A stretch of 64,000 nt of DNA, taken from Bacteroides xylanisolvens XB1A (GTDB lineage: Bacteria > Bacteroidota > Bacteroidia > Bacteroidales > Bacteroidaceae). The stretch lies in assembly GCF_000210075.1 (NCBI RefSeq), contig NC_021017.1:2383235-2447234 (forward strand), in the 5' to 3' direction. The notes beneath the pieces were generated by a model. The model was given only the letters and a program-made list of their open reading frames with translations, was not told where the DNA came from and searched no databases. The translations under genes and the position numbers were made by a program. Shown here one piece after another: positions 38,715-48,084 of the stretch (position 1 is its first letter; each line of letters starts with the position of its first letter).

Positions 38715-40172
38715 TTAAAGATAACGGTTGTTGTTAGGTAATACAGTCTCCTCTGCATGCTTCAAAGCATCTTCCACTACATTGATTTCGAGGAATGAGG
38801 TCTTTGTTCCTGCCTTACCACTACTTAAATAACCGACCATATCGGAAGGCTGCAAACGACCTTCTTTCAACAGACGACGCAATGCCGCAAAGTAATATTG
38901 CTGTCCGTTAGCCAATTCCGGCATATAGATAGCTTCCACACCATAAGACAAAGCCAAATGACGCATTGTCTTTTCTTTATAGCAGATAGCCAGCACTGGA
39001 TACTTTCCACGGAAAGCAGCCAGATTACGAGCAGTGCGTCCGCTATAACTATCAGTAATAATAGCACGTATTTTTAACTTAGAAGTAGCTTTTACTGCTT
39101 GTTTAGCAAGGAACGCCGTAACATCATTACTATTCTCATCTAACGGAATACGGATATCATTTTCTTCCAGTTTATCTTTTTCTGCCTGAGCCGCAATTTT
39201 AGTCATCGTTTTCACCGCCTCTACCGGATACTTACCATAAGCGGTTTCTCCGCTCAACATCAAAGCATCTGTACGATAGTAGATTGCATTGGCAATATCA
39301 GTCACTTCCGCACGAGTCGGACGAGGATTATTTATCATTGTATGGAGCATTTGAGTAGCAACGATTACCGGCTTCTTTGCCAGAATACACTTGCGAATCA
39401 ATACACGCTGGATTCCCGGAATACGTTCTTGAGGCACTTCGATACCCAAGTCACCACGGGCAACCATTACGCCATCTGCCACTTCCAGGATTTCATCGAT
39501 ATTATCCACCCCTTCCTGATTCTCAATCTTAGCAATAATCTTAATATCACTATTATGTGCATCCAGAATTTCACGTATGTCAAGTACATCCTGACGGTTG
39601 CGCACAAAAGAGTGAGCGATAAAATCAATATCCTTTTCGATAGCATAAAGAATATTGTTACGGTCTTTTTCCGTTAATGAAGGAAGATTGATGCGAACAC
39701 CCGGGACATTTACGCTTTTACGGCTTCCCAAAGTAGCATCGTTCTTAACTTCACACAGCAAATAACCATTCGTCTTATCAATAACTTCCAGTTCCAAATC
39801 GCCATCATCAATCAGAATCGTACCGCCGATATTCAGGTCAGACACAAAGTTCGGATATGAAACAGCAATACACTCACGAGTTGTTTCCAAATCCGGATTA
39901 CCTACAATCTTTACTTTCTCTCCTATTTTATATGGAATCGGCTCTGCATTAGCCGTCGTACGAACTTCCGGACCTTTTGTATCCATCAAAATCGCAATAC
40001 GGTTGGACACAGCACGTACATTTGCAATCAAAGCTTCAAAACCTTCACGGCTAGCGTGCGCTGTATTCATACGCACTACATTCATCCCAGCTTCAAACAA
40101 CTGTTTTATAAAATCCACATCACAACGTCTATCCGAGATGGAAGCCACAATCTTAGTCTGTTTCAATAACAT
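38715..40172 (-). CDS. pyk: Pyruvate kinase
   Basis: A 485-residue glycolytic enzyme converting phosphoenolpyruvate and ADP to pyruvate and ATP. RMNTAHASREG and ILMDTKGPEVRT appear near residues 35-70, IAKIENQEGVDNIDEIL near residue 215, and the active-site loop MVARGDLGIEVP shortly after. A C-terminal allosteric domain is present. It heads the run pyk, O-methyltransferase, rbfA, permease on the minus strand. Confidence 0.96.
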   Translation of the reverse strand: MLLKQTKIVASISDRRCDVDFIKQLFEAGMNVVRMNTAHASREGFEALIANVRAVSNRIAILMDTKGPEVRTTANAEPIPYKIGEKVKIVGNPDLETTRECIAVSYPNFVSDLNIGGTILIDDGDLELEVIDKTNGYLLCEVKNDATLGSRKSVNVPGVRINLPSLTEKDRNNILYAIEKDIDFIAHSFVRNRQDVLDIREILDAHNSDIKIIAKIENQEGVDNIDEILEVADGVMVARGDLGIEVPQERIPGIQRVLIRKCILAKKPVIVATQMLHTMINNPRPTRAEVTDIANAIYYRTDALMLSGETAYGKYPVEAVKTMTKIAAQAEKDKLEENDIRIPLDENSNDVTAFLAKQAVKATSKLKIRAIITDSYSGRTARNLAAFRGKYPVLAICYKEKTMRHLALSYGVEAIYMPELANGQQYYFAALRRLLKEGRLQPSDMVGYLSSGKAGTKTSFLEINVVEDALKHAEETVLPNNNRYL

Positions 40173-40208
40173 AGTCTTTCTACCTATTATATATTATTAC
40201 CTTATTTA

Positions 40209-40628
40209 TTATCTATCCAATAAAGCCTCCAAAGCCAAACGGTACGAATTTAGCCCAAAGCCACAAATCACTCCTTTACAAGCACAAGCAATCATCGATA
40301 CGTGCCGAAAAGACTCGCGACTATGCACATTGGAAATATGCACCTCAATCACCGGAGATGTCACAGAACGAATAGCATCCTGCAAAGCTATGGAAGTATG
40401 TGTATACGCACCTGCATTCAAGATTATACCATCCACATCAAATCCCACCTGCTGTATGCAGTCTATCATTTCTCCCTCGATGTTCGATTGAAAATAGTCG
40501 ATCTCCACGTCAACGTATCTTTTGCGAAGATCAGCCAAGTAATCTTCAAATGTAACGCTTCCGTAAATGGAAGGTTCACGCTTACCCAACAGATTAATAT
40601 TCGGGCCATTAATAATTTGTATCTTCAT
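40209..40628 (-). CDS. aroQ: 3-dehydroquinate dehydratase, type II
   Basis: A 139-residue shikimate-pathway enzyme. The start IQIINGPNINLLGKREP carries the catalytic tyrosine-region loop of type II enzymes, and LNAGAYTHTSIALQDAI and EVHISNVHSRESFRH are the other conserved blocks. It dehydrates 3-dehydroquinate to 3-dehydroshikimate and works as a dodecamer. It is divergent from xerD, with back-to-back promoter boxes between them. Confidence 0.96.
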   Translation of the reverse strand: MKIQIINGPNINLLGKREPSIYGSVTFEDYLADLRKRYVDVEIDYFQSNIEGEMIDCIQQVGFDVDGIILNAGAYTHTSIALQDAIRSVTSPVIEVHISNVHSRESFRHVSMIACACKGVICGFGLNSYRLALEALLDR

Positions 40629-40648
40629 CGCGCAATCCTGTTTTTTTA

Positions 40649-40656
40649 TACCTTTG
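40649..40656 (+). promoter_or_regulatory. -7 box for xerD
   Basis: TACCTTTG matches TAnnTTTG and lies 34 bp before the xerD start codon. Confidence 0.5.
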
Positions 40657-40672
40657 TATCTGAAAGAATGTG

Positions 40673-40680
40673 CAAAGGTA
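40673..40680 (-). promoter_or_regulatory. -7 box for aroQ
   Basis: CAAAGGTA reads TACCTTTG on the minus strand, 44 bp upstream of aroQ. It overlaps the region used by the opposing xerD transcript. Confidence 0.5.
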
Positions 40681-40690
40681 GAAAAAAGAA

Positions 40691-41650
40691 ATGGAAATCA
40701 ACGAAAAAAAGCATAAGAAGGAACAACAAGAGCTGATAATCAGGAAGTATCAGCAGTATCTCAAACTGGAAAAGTCCTTATCTCTTAATACTCTGGATGC
40801 CTATCTGACGGATCTGGACAAACTGATGAGCTTTCTGACATTGGAAGGGATTTACGTATTGGACGTATGCCTGTCCGATCTTCAACGTTTTGCGGCCGGA
40901 TTACATGACATCGGCATTCATCCCCGTTCACAAGCCCGCATCTTATCAGGAATCAAATCATTTTTCCGTTTCCTCATCCTCGAAAACTATCTGGAAGCAG
41001 ATCCCAGTGAACTATTAGAAGGCCCTAAAATAGGTTTCAAACTTCCCGAAGTACTGACTGTGGAGGAAATTGACCGGATTATCTCCGCCGTCGACCGCAG
41101 CAAAGCTGAAGGACAGCGAAACAGAGCTATTTTAGAAACACTATACAGCTGCGGACTTCGGGTATCAGAACTTATCACCCTTAAACTATCCGACCTCTAT
41201 TTTGATGAAGGCTTTATCAAAGTAGAAGGAAAAGGAAGCAAACAACGACTCGTACCAATCTCCCCCCGGGCTATTAATGAAATAAAGCTTTACATCACAG
41301 ACCGTAACCAGATTGAAGTGAAAAAAGGGCATGAGGATTTCGTTTTCGTCAGTCAGCGGAGAGGCAAAGGTCTTTCCCGGATTATGATCTTTCATATGAT
41401 AAAAGAATTAGCACAAAAAGCGGGTATTACCAAAAACATCAGTCCGCACACCTTCCGGCACTCCTTTGCCACTCATTTACTGGAAGGTGGAGCCAATTTG
41501 AGAGCCATTCAATGTATGCTCGGACATGAATCCATTGCGACAACGGAAATCTATACCCACATCGACCGCAATATGCTTCGTAGTGAGATTATCGAGCATC
41601 ACCCACGAAATATCAAGTATAGGAAAGAAAAAGAGGAGTTATTTCATTAA
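40691..41650 (+). CDS. xerD: Site-specific tyrosine recombinase XerD
   Basis: A 319-residue recombinase. An N-terminal SAM-like arm-binding domain (LSLNTLDAYLTDLDKL) precedes the catalytic domain. The catalytic Arg lies in SCGLRVSELITLKL, the Lys in VEGKGSKQR, the HxxR in SPHTFRHSFATHLLEGGA, the second His in LGHESIATTEIY, and the Tyr in IYTH. XerC/XerD resolve chromosome dimers at dif. This is the housekeeping enzyme and differs from the two element-borne recombinases in this window. Confidence 0.94.
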   Translation: MEINEKKHKKEQQELIIRKYQQYLKLEKSLSLNTLDAYLTDLDKLMSFLTLEGIYVLDVCLSDLQRFAAGLHDIGIHPRSQARILSGIKSFFRFLILENYLEADPSELLEGPKIGFKLPEVLTVEEIDRIISAVDRSKAEGQRNRAILETLYSCGLRVSELITLKLSDLYFDEGFIKVEGKGSKQRLVPISPRAINEIKLYITDRNQIEVKKGHEDFVFVSQRRGKGLSRIMIFHMIKELAQKAGITKNISPHTFRHSFATHLLEGGANLRAIQCMLGHESIATTEIYTHIDRNMLRSEIIEHHPRNIKYRKEKEELFH

Positions 41651-41698
41651 ATTATGATAAAATCGCCCCCTTATCTATATAATTATATTAAGAATTAA

Positions 41699-41706
41699 TA
41701 TCTTTG
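41699..41706 (+). promoter_or_regulatory. -7 box upstream of the TPR lipoprotein gene
   Basis: TATCTTTG is a perfect TAnnTTTG match, about 80 bp before the start codon at 41786. Confidence 0.6.
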
Positions 41707-41785
41707 CGTTACTTTTTCTGTGTGAGCAGAAGGAGGTTGGCAAATAGACGATATTTCAATTACAAACATTTAATTTATACCTAAA

Positions 41786-43480
41786 ATGACTAAGAAGTTG
41801 TACTTGCCTTTACTCATGGCAATGGTTGTTGCATTATTCTCTTCTTGCAGCAAAAAAATGGGTGAATTGTCAGCTGATTACTTCACTGTTACTCCGCAAG
41901 TGCTGGAGGCAGTAGGTGGTAAAGTTCCTGCGACCATCAATGGTAAATTTCCTGAAAAGTATTTCAACAAAAAAGCGGTTGTAGAAGTTACTCCGGTTTT
42001 GAAATGGAATGGCGGCGAAGCTAAAGGCCAACCAGCTACTTTCCAAGGTGAAAAAGTGGAAGGTAACGACCAGACTATCTCTTACAAGATGGGCGGTAGC
42101 TACACGATGAAAACTTCTTTTGACTATGTTCCTGAAATGGCTAAGTCAGAATTGTATCTGGAATTCAAAGCTACTATCGGAAAGAAAGTGGTGACTATTC
42201 CTGCTGTGAAAATAGCTGATGGTGTAATCTCTACTTCTGAATTAGTAAACAATACATTAGGTAACGCTAACCCTGCATTGGGCGAAGACGCTTTCCAACG
42301 TATCATCAAAGAAAAACACGATGCCAACATCATGTTCTTGATCCAACAAGCTAACATTCGTTCCAGCGAATTGAAGACTGCTAAAGAATTCAACAAAGAA
42401 GTAGCTAACGTTAACGAAGCTGCTAACAAGAAGATCAGCAACATCGAAGTTTCTGCATACGCTTCTCCTGATGGTGGTGTAAGCTTGAATACTACTCTTG
42501 CTGAAAACCGTGAAGGCAACACAACTAAGATGTTGAGCAAAGACCTGAAGAAAGCAAAAATCGATGCTCCAATCGATGCTAAATATACTGCACAGGACTG
42601 GGAAGGTTTCCAAGAACTGGTTTCTAAATCTAACATCCAAGACAAAGAGTTGATTCTCCGCGTTATTGCAATGTACCAAGATCCTGCTCAAAGAGAAAGC
42701 GAAATCAAGAACATCTCTGCTGTATACAAAGAATTGGCTAACACTATTCTTCCTCAATTGCGTCGTTCTCGTTTGACTTTGAACTATGAAATCATCGGTA
42801 AGTCTGACGAAGAAATCGCTAAGTTGGCTTCTTCTAATCCTTCTGAACTGAACGTAGAAGAATTGCTGTATGCTGCTACACTGACTAGCGATCCTGCTAA
42901 GCAAGAAGTTATCTACACTCAAGCTACCAAACAGTTCCCGAACGATTACCGTGGTTATAACAACTTAGGTAAATTAGCTTACCAAGCCGGTAACATTGAC
43001 AAAGCAGAATCTTACTTCAAGAAAGCTGCCAGCGTTAATGCTACTCCTGAAGTTAACATGAACTTAGGTTTGATCTCTTTGATGAAGGGTGACAAAGCTG
43101 CTGCAGAAGCATACTTCGGTAAAGCTGCCGGCACAAAAGAACTTGGCGAATCTATGGGTAACCTGTACATCGCTCAAGGTCAATATGAAAGAGCAGTAAA
43201 CTCATTCGGTGACTCTAAGACTAACAGTGCTGCTTTGGCTCAAATCCTTGCTAAGGACTATAACAAAGCTAAAAACACGTTGGCTAACGTAGAAAGACCT
43301 GATGCTTACACTGACTACCTGATGGCAGTTTTAGGTGCTAGAACTAATAATTCTTCTATGGTAACAAGCAGCTTGAAGAGCGCAGTTGCTAAAGATTCTT
43401 CATTAGCTAAGAAAGCAGCTACTGACTTGGAATTTGCTAAATTCTTCACAAATGCAGATTTCATGAACATCATTAAATAA
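41786..43480 (+). CDS. TPR-containing outer-membrane lipoprotein with OmpA-like region
   Basis: A 564-residue lipoprotein with lipobox LFSSCSKK near residue 20. An N-terminal beta-rich region is followed by a segment resembling an OmpA C-terminal fold (ISNIEVSAYASPDGG near residue 218). TPR repeats follow from about residue 370 (YNNLGKLAYQAGNIDKAESYFKKA style). The codon usage is strongly biased toward a few codons, as in highly expressed genes, and the gene has a perfect promoter box and a strong terminator. A cell-envelope scaffold role is likely; the exact function is unknown to me. Confidence 0.8.
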   Translation: MTKKLYLPLLMAMVVALFSSCSKKMGELSADYFTVTPQVLEAVGGKVPATINGKFPEKYFNKKAVVEVTPVLKWNGGEAKGQPATFQGEKVEGNDQTISYKMGGSYTMKTSFDYVPEMAKSELYLEFKATIGKKVVTIPAVKIADGVISTSELVNNTLGNANPALGEDAFQRIIKEKHDANIMFLIQQANIRSSELKTAKEFNKEVANVNEAANKKISNIEVSAYASPDGGVSLNTTLAENREGNTTKMLSKDLKKAKIDAPIDAKYTAQDWEGFQELVSKSNIQDKELILRVIAMYQDPAQRESEIKNISAVYKELANTILPQLRRSRLTLNYEIIGKSDEEIAKLASSNPSELNVEELLYAATLTSDPAKQEVIYTQATKQFPNDYRGYNNLGKLAYQAGNIDKAESYFKKAASVNATPEVNMNLGLISLMKGDKAAAEAYFGKAAGTKELGESMGNLYIAQGQYERAVNSFGDSKTNSAALAQILAKDYNKAKNTLANVERPDAYTDYLMAVLGARTNNSSMVTSSLKSAVAKDSSLAKKAATDLEFAKFFTNADFMNIIK

Positions 43481-43508
43481 GAGAATTACACTCTATTTTA
43501 AATATTAA

Positions 43509-43541
43509 GAATTGCCTGTCATTATAAATGACGGGCAATTC
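43509..43541 (+). terminator. Strong rho-independent terminator
   Basis: GAATTGCCTGTCATT pairs with AATGACGGGCAATTC around a 3-nt loop and is followed by nine T residues. Confidence 0.95.
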
Positions 43542-43591
43542 TTTTTTTTTATCTGTAAAAACCGTACTTTCGCAGAAAAGAAATCAAAGCA

Positions 43592-44662
43592 ATGAAAAAG
43601 AGTAGCATTTTAATCCTCATAATCATTTGTCTATGCAGTTGTGGTAAATCTTCAAAGAAGGTTAGCATAACCGGGGAAATCAAAGGTCTGGGCACAGATA
43701 CGCTTTATCTGTATGGAATGGACGAATCATTCGACCGGATAGATACCATTTTCGCGAAGAACGATAAATTCTCTTATACAGCTTCAATAGACACCATTAC
43801 TTCTGCCTTTTTACTTATTGACAATCAGACAGAATATCCAATCTTCCTTGACAAAGGAAATCAAATCAAAATAAAAGGAGATGTCAATCACCCGGAATAT
43901 CTGGATATCAATGGTAATATATATAATGAAGAGTTTACAAACTTTCAGAAAGAACTAAATAGCCTGCCTACCCCATCCGAGAAAGATTTAGAGCAAAAAG
44001 CAGAAGAATTCATCATGAAGCATCATTCTTCTTTTGTCAGCCTCTACTTGTTGGATAAATACTTTGTTCAGAAAGATTCGCCCGATTTCAACAAAATAAA
44101 GAAGCTAATTGAAATCATGACAGGAATATTGCAAGACAAGCTGTATATTGAACAGCTCAACGAAGCCATCTCTCTGTCAGAGAAAACAGAGACAGGCAAA
44201 TATGCCCCCTTTTTCAGTCTATCTAATATAAAAGGAGAGAAAATTACCCGGTCATCAGAAGATTTCAAGAAAAAGAACCTGTTAATCAACTTTTGGGCTT
44301 CATGGGGAGATAGCATTTCCAATCACCAAAGCAATACCGAGTTAAAAGAGATCTATCAGAAATATAAGAAGAACAAACATATAGCCATGCTCGGTATCTC
44401 CCTTGATATAGATAAACAAGAATGGCAAGATGCTATAAAACGTGATACGCTCAATTGGGAGCAAGTCTGTGATTTTGGCGGACTAAATTCCGAAGTAGCC
44501 AAACAATACGCCATCAAGCAAGTTCCCAGCAACATTCTTCTGTCGGCAGACGGTAAGATTCTCGCGAAAAACCTCAAAGGAGAACAATTAAAGAAGAAAA
44601 TTGAGGAAGTAGTCACTGCTGCTGAAGAAAAGGAAAAACAAGACAATAAGAAGAAAAAATAA
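43592..44662 (+). CDS. Thioredoxin-fold lipoprotein (DUF4369 plus AhpC/TSA-like domain) lacking the CxxC
   Basis: A 356-residue lipoprotein (LCSCGKS lipobox near residue 15). The N-terminal DUF4369-like domain (VSITGEIKGLGTDTLYLYG) is followed by a thioredoxin-like domain from about residue 205. Where active relatives have WASWCGPC, this protein reads NFWASWGDSIS, so both redox cysteines are absent. It therefore cannot act as a classical thiol:disulfide oxidoreductase. A binding or structural role is more likely. It ends 13 bp before comM. Confidence 0.8.
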   Translation: MKKSSILILIIICLCSCGKSSKKVSITGEIKGLGTDTLYLYGMDESFDRIDTIFAKNDKFSYTASIDTITSAFLLIDNQTEYPIFLDKGNQIKIKGDVNHPEYLDINGNIYNEEFTNFQKELNSLPTPSEKDLEQKAEEFIMKHHSSFVSLYLLDKYFVQKDSPDFNKIKKLIEIMTGILQDKLYIEQLNEAISLSEKTETGKYAPFFSLSNIKGEKITRSSEDFKKKNLLINFWASWGDSISNHQSNTELKEIYQKYKKNKHIAMLGISLDIDKQEWQDAIKRDTLNWEQVCDFGGLNSEVAKQYAIKQVPSNILLSADGKILAKNLKGEQLKKKIEEVVTAAEEKEKQDNKKKK

Positions 44663-44675
44663 TCAATAATCAAAC

Positions 44676-45596
44676 GTGTTAATTAAAGTATTCGGAGCGG
44701 CTGTTCAAGGGATTGATGCAACACTCATCACAATCGAAGTCAACAGCTCGCGCGGCTGTATGTTCTATCTCGTCGGCCTTCCGGATTCTGCGGTCAAAGA
44801 AAGCCATCAACGTATTATCTCCGCATTGCTGGTGAATGGTTATAAAATGCCCACTAGCAATATAGTGGTCAACATGGCACCAGCGGACATCCGTAAAGAG
44901 GGTTCAGCTTATGACTTGCCTCTTGCCATCGGATTGTTAGGAGCTAACGAAACAATCTCTTCCGAGAAGTTTTCCCGCTATTTGTTAATGGGCGAACTAA
45001 GTCTGGACGGAAGTATACAACCTATCAAAGGTGCGCTTCCCATTGCTATCAAAGCGCGCGAAGATGGTTTCGAAGGACTAATCATCCCCCAACAAAACGC
45101 ACGGGAAGCGGCCGTTGTCAATCAATTAAAAGTATACGGAGTCAGTAATATCAAGGAGGTCGTCGAGTTCTTCAATAATGAACGCGAATTAGAGCCGACT
45201 GTTGTTAATACACGGGAAGAATTCTATCAACAACAGACGAACTGTGACTTGGACTTTGCAGACGTTAAAGGGCAAGAGAATGTAAAAAGGGCACTAGAAG
45301 TTGCAGCAGCCGGAGGACATAATTTAATAATGGTAGGTGCTCCGGGTAGCGGTAAATCGATGATGGCCAAACGCCTTCCTTCCATTCTTCCTCCTCTTTC
45401 ACTGGGGGAAAGTCTGGAAACCACCAAGATACATTCAGTTACCGGACAATTGAAACGCGGGTCCTCATTGATTTCCCAACGCCCATTCCGCGACCCTCAC
45501 CACACAATTTCCCAGGTGGCGATGGTTGGCGGAGGTAGTTTTCCACAACCCGGAGAAATCAGTCTGGCACATAATGGGGTACTTTTCTTAGACGAA
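44676..45596 (+). pseudogene. comM: comM (YifB, Mg-chelatase-like AAA ATPase), 5' part, interrupted by the element
   Basis: The first 307 residues of ComM, starting at GTG 44676. The N-terminal Lon-like fold (GRCxFYLVGLPDSAVKES style, residues about 25-45) and Walker A GAPGSGKS near residue 220 are intact. The frame is cut inside Walker B, after LFLDE. As it stands, the reading frame continues 27 codons into the element to a stop at 45677. The other 205 residues lie at 61797-62414 in the matching frame. ComM is a hexameric helicase that supports branch migration in natural transformation and recombination. Confidence 0.95.
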
Positions 45597-45624
45597 CTAT
45601 TCTCAAAGCTATTTAACCATTGTA
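45591..45624. other. attL junction of the serine-recombinase element
   Basis: comM sequence GACGAA (45591-45596) meets the element here. CGAA at 45593-45596 recurs at 61793-61796. The next 28 bp (45597-45624, beginning CTATTCTCAAAG and ending CCATTGTA) match the inverted complement of 61765-61792 at 21 of 28 positions. This is the form of a recombination half-site. Confidence 0.88.
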
Positions 45625-45677
45625 TATTGTTATATATCAACTATTTAATCAGACAGAACAACCATTCAATCCAGTAA

Positions 45678-45998
45678 AATTCAGTTTCCGCACCGATGCA
45701 AGCCCAACAAAGCCTCACAATCGGTCAGCCTCTCATCTCAATTCCTGCTGTCTCCTTTGAAGAAGAAAAGTAAATTCCGACCTAGAGCACCCTCTCAACT
45801 CCAATATTCACAATTTCAACCTAGTATTAGTTTACTCTCAATTACTATAGAGTTCTTTACAATACCAATTTCACAGATAGAGTTTCTATGAGAAGTAGCT
45901 GTTTCCAAATCAATAGCAACGAAATCTAAGTTCCCCATATATGTCTTATATTATGTGAGATAATATAGCAAGATTATGTTTGATTCTGATTATGTATG
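45678..45998. other. Left end of the element, no gene seen
   Basis: Beyond the attL half-site I see no open frame with gene-like character and no strong hairpin in this 321-bp AT-rich stretch. Confidence 0.5.
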
Positions 45999-46694
45999 CT
46001 ATACTTCTTTATAATTGGGTAGCTCTAATAAAGTGCGAAGAAGTTCATCTTTATTCCTATCCTCATCTTTAATATGTTCTTCTAATCCTTTAATATTGGA
46101 TTCTACAAGTTCATTACATATATCCTTCTGCACTTCCTTTAGCATATCTAAGCTGATTAAAGTTCTCATCTCAAATATATTAACATCCTCTAGTGGACTA
46201 CCTAGTGTTATGAATTTATCAAAAACGAATATGTAGTTATCGGGATATTTGTCATACCGTATCATTGCTCCTACACTGAAACGCGCTTCATTCTCGAAGA
46301 ATTTCATTATAACATCTAGTTTATTGCCATGTTTACGTTTAAGAATCCTATCTCTATATCTATCAAAGAAATGTGGTATATATGCACCGTTCTTACCTAT
46401 TTTAATAATGGTGCTAGGACAGGTCACTACATATATGCCTTCCGGTTGGCGGTAACATCTTGCAATTAATGGTATAAACTTATGCTTCCAGTATGCATTA
46501 AAGCTATATCTGATAATATATATATGACCTGTGTTGGTAGTAATTTTTATAGGTTTAAAAGTGAAATGGTCTATTCCTTTGGTCTGTATATACTTTAGGT
46601 ATCTATCCTTCATTCCGAAGAAGTCTACTTCCCTTTCTCGGAGATATTCTTCATAATCTATCTTATATTCATCAAGGACTTTTGTGTACAGCAT
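45999..46694 (-). CDS. Unknown 231-residue protein at the left end of the element
   Basis: I do not recognise this protein. It is basic, without signal peptide or membrane segment. A central beta-rich part (ITTNTGHIYIIRYSF ... GIYVVTCPSTIIKIGKNGAY) is followed by IPHFFDRYRDRILKRKH near residues 105-121. The His/Arg-rich helix is reminiscent of small nuclease or toxin folds, but I cannot place it in a family. The C-terminal part is acidic and helical. It points toward attL and is the gene nearest the left end. Confidence 0.65.
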   Translation of the reverse strand: MLYTKVLDEYKIDYEEYLREREVDFFGMKDRYLKYIQTKGIDHFTFKPIKITTNTGHIYIIRYSFNAYWKHKFIPLIARCYRQPEGIYVVTCPSTIIKIGKNGAYIPHFFDRYRDRILKRKHGNKLDVIMKFFENEARFSVGAMIRYDKYPDNYIFVFDKFITLGSPLEDVNIFEMRTLISLDMLKEVQKDICNELVESNIKGLEEHIKDEDRNKDELLRTLLELPNYKEV

Positions 46695-46716
46695 AACCTA
46701 TTACTATTAACTAGAA

Positions 46717-46738
46717 AGGGTATCCAAATGGATACCCT
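46717..46738 (-). terminator. Terminator of the left WIKNC-family gene
   Basis: AGGGTATCC pairs perfectly with GGATACCCT around AAAT. On the minus strand it follows the gene at 46759 and is trailed by TTTCT. Confidence 0.8.
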
Positions 46739-46758
46739 AAAGTGTTTACTTAGTAGTA

Positions 46759-47004
46759 TTAATTAGTAGAAGAATCTAAAATAGCTTGTAGTATGTCTGT
46801 TGGAATATCTTTAAGAAGCTTCTTCTGGTTCTCTAATTTGAGTTCCTTGCAGTTCTTAATCCATTCCTCGTACTTCTCGATTTGCCTGTCACACCAACAA
46901 ACCATATCAGCCGGTGTTGCAGTATTACCAAACCAAGAGCCATACAAATCAAATAATTCTTCACGACTTAACACTACACAAGTTGCTTCATTCTGATTCT
47001 CCAT
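46759..47004 (-). CDS. Small WIKNC-family protein, left copy
   Basis: An 81-residue protein of unknown function. Residues 20-78 are clearly homologous to the 85-residue protein at 59467-59724: shared positions include YGxW, AT, DxVxWCD, YxEWIKNCxELK, Q and LL, about 27 identities in under 60 aligned residues. It is predicted to be helical, with two conserved cysteines in WCD and KNC. It has its own promoter and terminator and points toward attL, while its paralogue points toward attR. Confidence 0.8.
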   Translation of the reverse strand: MENQNEATCVVLSREELFDLYGSWFGNTATPADMVCWCDRQIEKYEEWIKNCKELKLENQKKLLKDIPTDILQAILDSSTN

Positions 47005-47151
47005 AATGATAAATTAATTAGGGTAAATAAATTAACCTTTAAATCTACTCAAAGGCTTGCCGTTCCTTACGGTATTAGTCCATAAGTTGTTTACAAGTAA
47101 ACGAACATAAAGCGCAATTAAGCCATTATGGTATCTCTAAATGAAACGCCA

Positions 47152-47181
47152 CAAATGTACAAATATATTTTAAATAAGCAA
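47152..47181 (-). promoter_or_regulatory. Promoter of the left WIKNC-family gene
   Basis: On the minus strand, TTG (47181-47179) is followed after 19 bp by TACATTTG (47159-47152), a match to the Bacteroides -33/-7 arrangement. The leader of about 140 nt contains the palindromes GTTTAC-TT-GTAAAC and CCGT-AAGGA-ACGG. Confidence 0.65.
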
Positions 47182-47409
47182 TCAAGTCTAATATAATTTA
47201 TGCTATAAATTAATGTGTTATTGTAGATATATATCATAATGGTCTTGAATGATAGTATGGAACTAGGTATATATTCATAGTAGTTATAATACTTTATAAT
47301 ACTACAGTATCTTATAGTAATACAGCATACTAATAGACTGTAGTAATCTATATACATTCTATCAATGTCTTTATAACTAGAATTTGCCTGTTGTCATACT
47401 GTAAATATC

Positions 47410-47900
47410 CAATAAGGTGAACGCAAGTGGGACAAAACTGTTGAGAGTTTGACTTATTACACTCCGAACGGTTCTGTCTCATTTTTCGGAGATTCATGGC
47501 TGCAAGCACTCTCACGTGTGTTTATCCATGCGGACGAGGGCGGAGAGGTGAATACGCAACGCTAACATTCCCTACGGCTTGTCAATCTTGAAATGACCGC
47601 TCCGTTTATCTTCCAGACTTGCCACCATAAATCTAATTCGTTTCAAATGAGTGGGCTAACCTATCCGGCACTTGGAATTTGAGACTGTGACATATCAGAG
47701 ACACAATAATTTACATCGGGCTTTGAACTGCCGACTGATACGCCCAGAAGTGAAAAATAATTCAAGGCAAGGCGTGCACTGTTCACCTGCACACCGTAAA
47801 TCAGAGCAAGATTCGTTTACGAGTTCCGAATCAGTTTCTAAGTTAAGCAGGCAAGGGCATATCTTCACTTCACGAAGCTCCCAACACGAAGTTTTAAAAT
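47410..47900. other. Higher-GC non-coding block
   Basis: In the gene-free stretch 47005-48084 this block is visibly richer in G and C than the AT-rich flanks. Both strands contain open frames without gene-like composition. It begins with the left copy of the paired hairpin element. It could be a structured RNA, a transfer origin or a remnant of another element. Confidence 0.45.
47429..47491 (+). repeat. Left copy of the paired hairpin/pseudoknot element
   Basis: CTCCGAA (47462-47468) pairs with TTCGGAG (47485-47491). The loop contains GTTCTGTCTCATTT (47471-47484), identical to the right copy. Upstream GGGACAAAAC (47429-47438) can pair with GTTCTGTCTC of that loop with one mismatch and one G-U. 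Confidence 0.7.
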
Positions 47901-47937
47901 AAGCGACCCAACTGTTATGTAGCCTTACCGAAGTGCA

Positions 47938-47945
47938 GTATCTTT
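47938..47945 (+). promoter_or_regulatory. -7 box upstream of 48085
   Basis: TATCTTTG matches the consensus and is embedded in a small GTGCA...TGCAC inverted repeat. The transcript would reach the gene at 48085. Confidence 0.5.
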
Positions 47946-48084
47946 GCACTACCAACATGAGATAAGGGTGGTATCACTGAAACTACTGAATTACCTACTT
48001 GAAGTATATCTGAAAACCACTATTTGAATTTACGACACTCACCGCACACAGATTCATTCTTTATGTACCTAATTTTATGAATTT

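Noticed and set aside
40691..41650. xerD as part of a mobile element
   Set aside because: Full-length Xer-type recombinase among housekeeping genes with no flanking repeats.
47118..47357. 79-codon minus-strand gene
   Set aside because: Very Tyr/Ile-rich composition from AT-rich low-complexity DNA, lying over the promoter and leader region of the WIKNC gene. No gene-like features.
47672..47958. Two overlapping frames on opposite strands in the higher-GC block
   Set aside because: Both products have random-looking composition and no sensible start context; the block is more likely non-coding.
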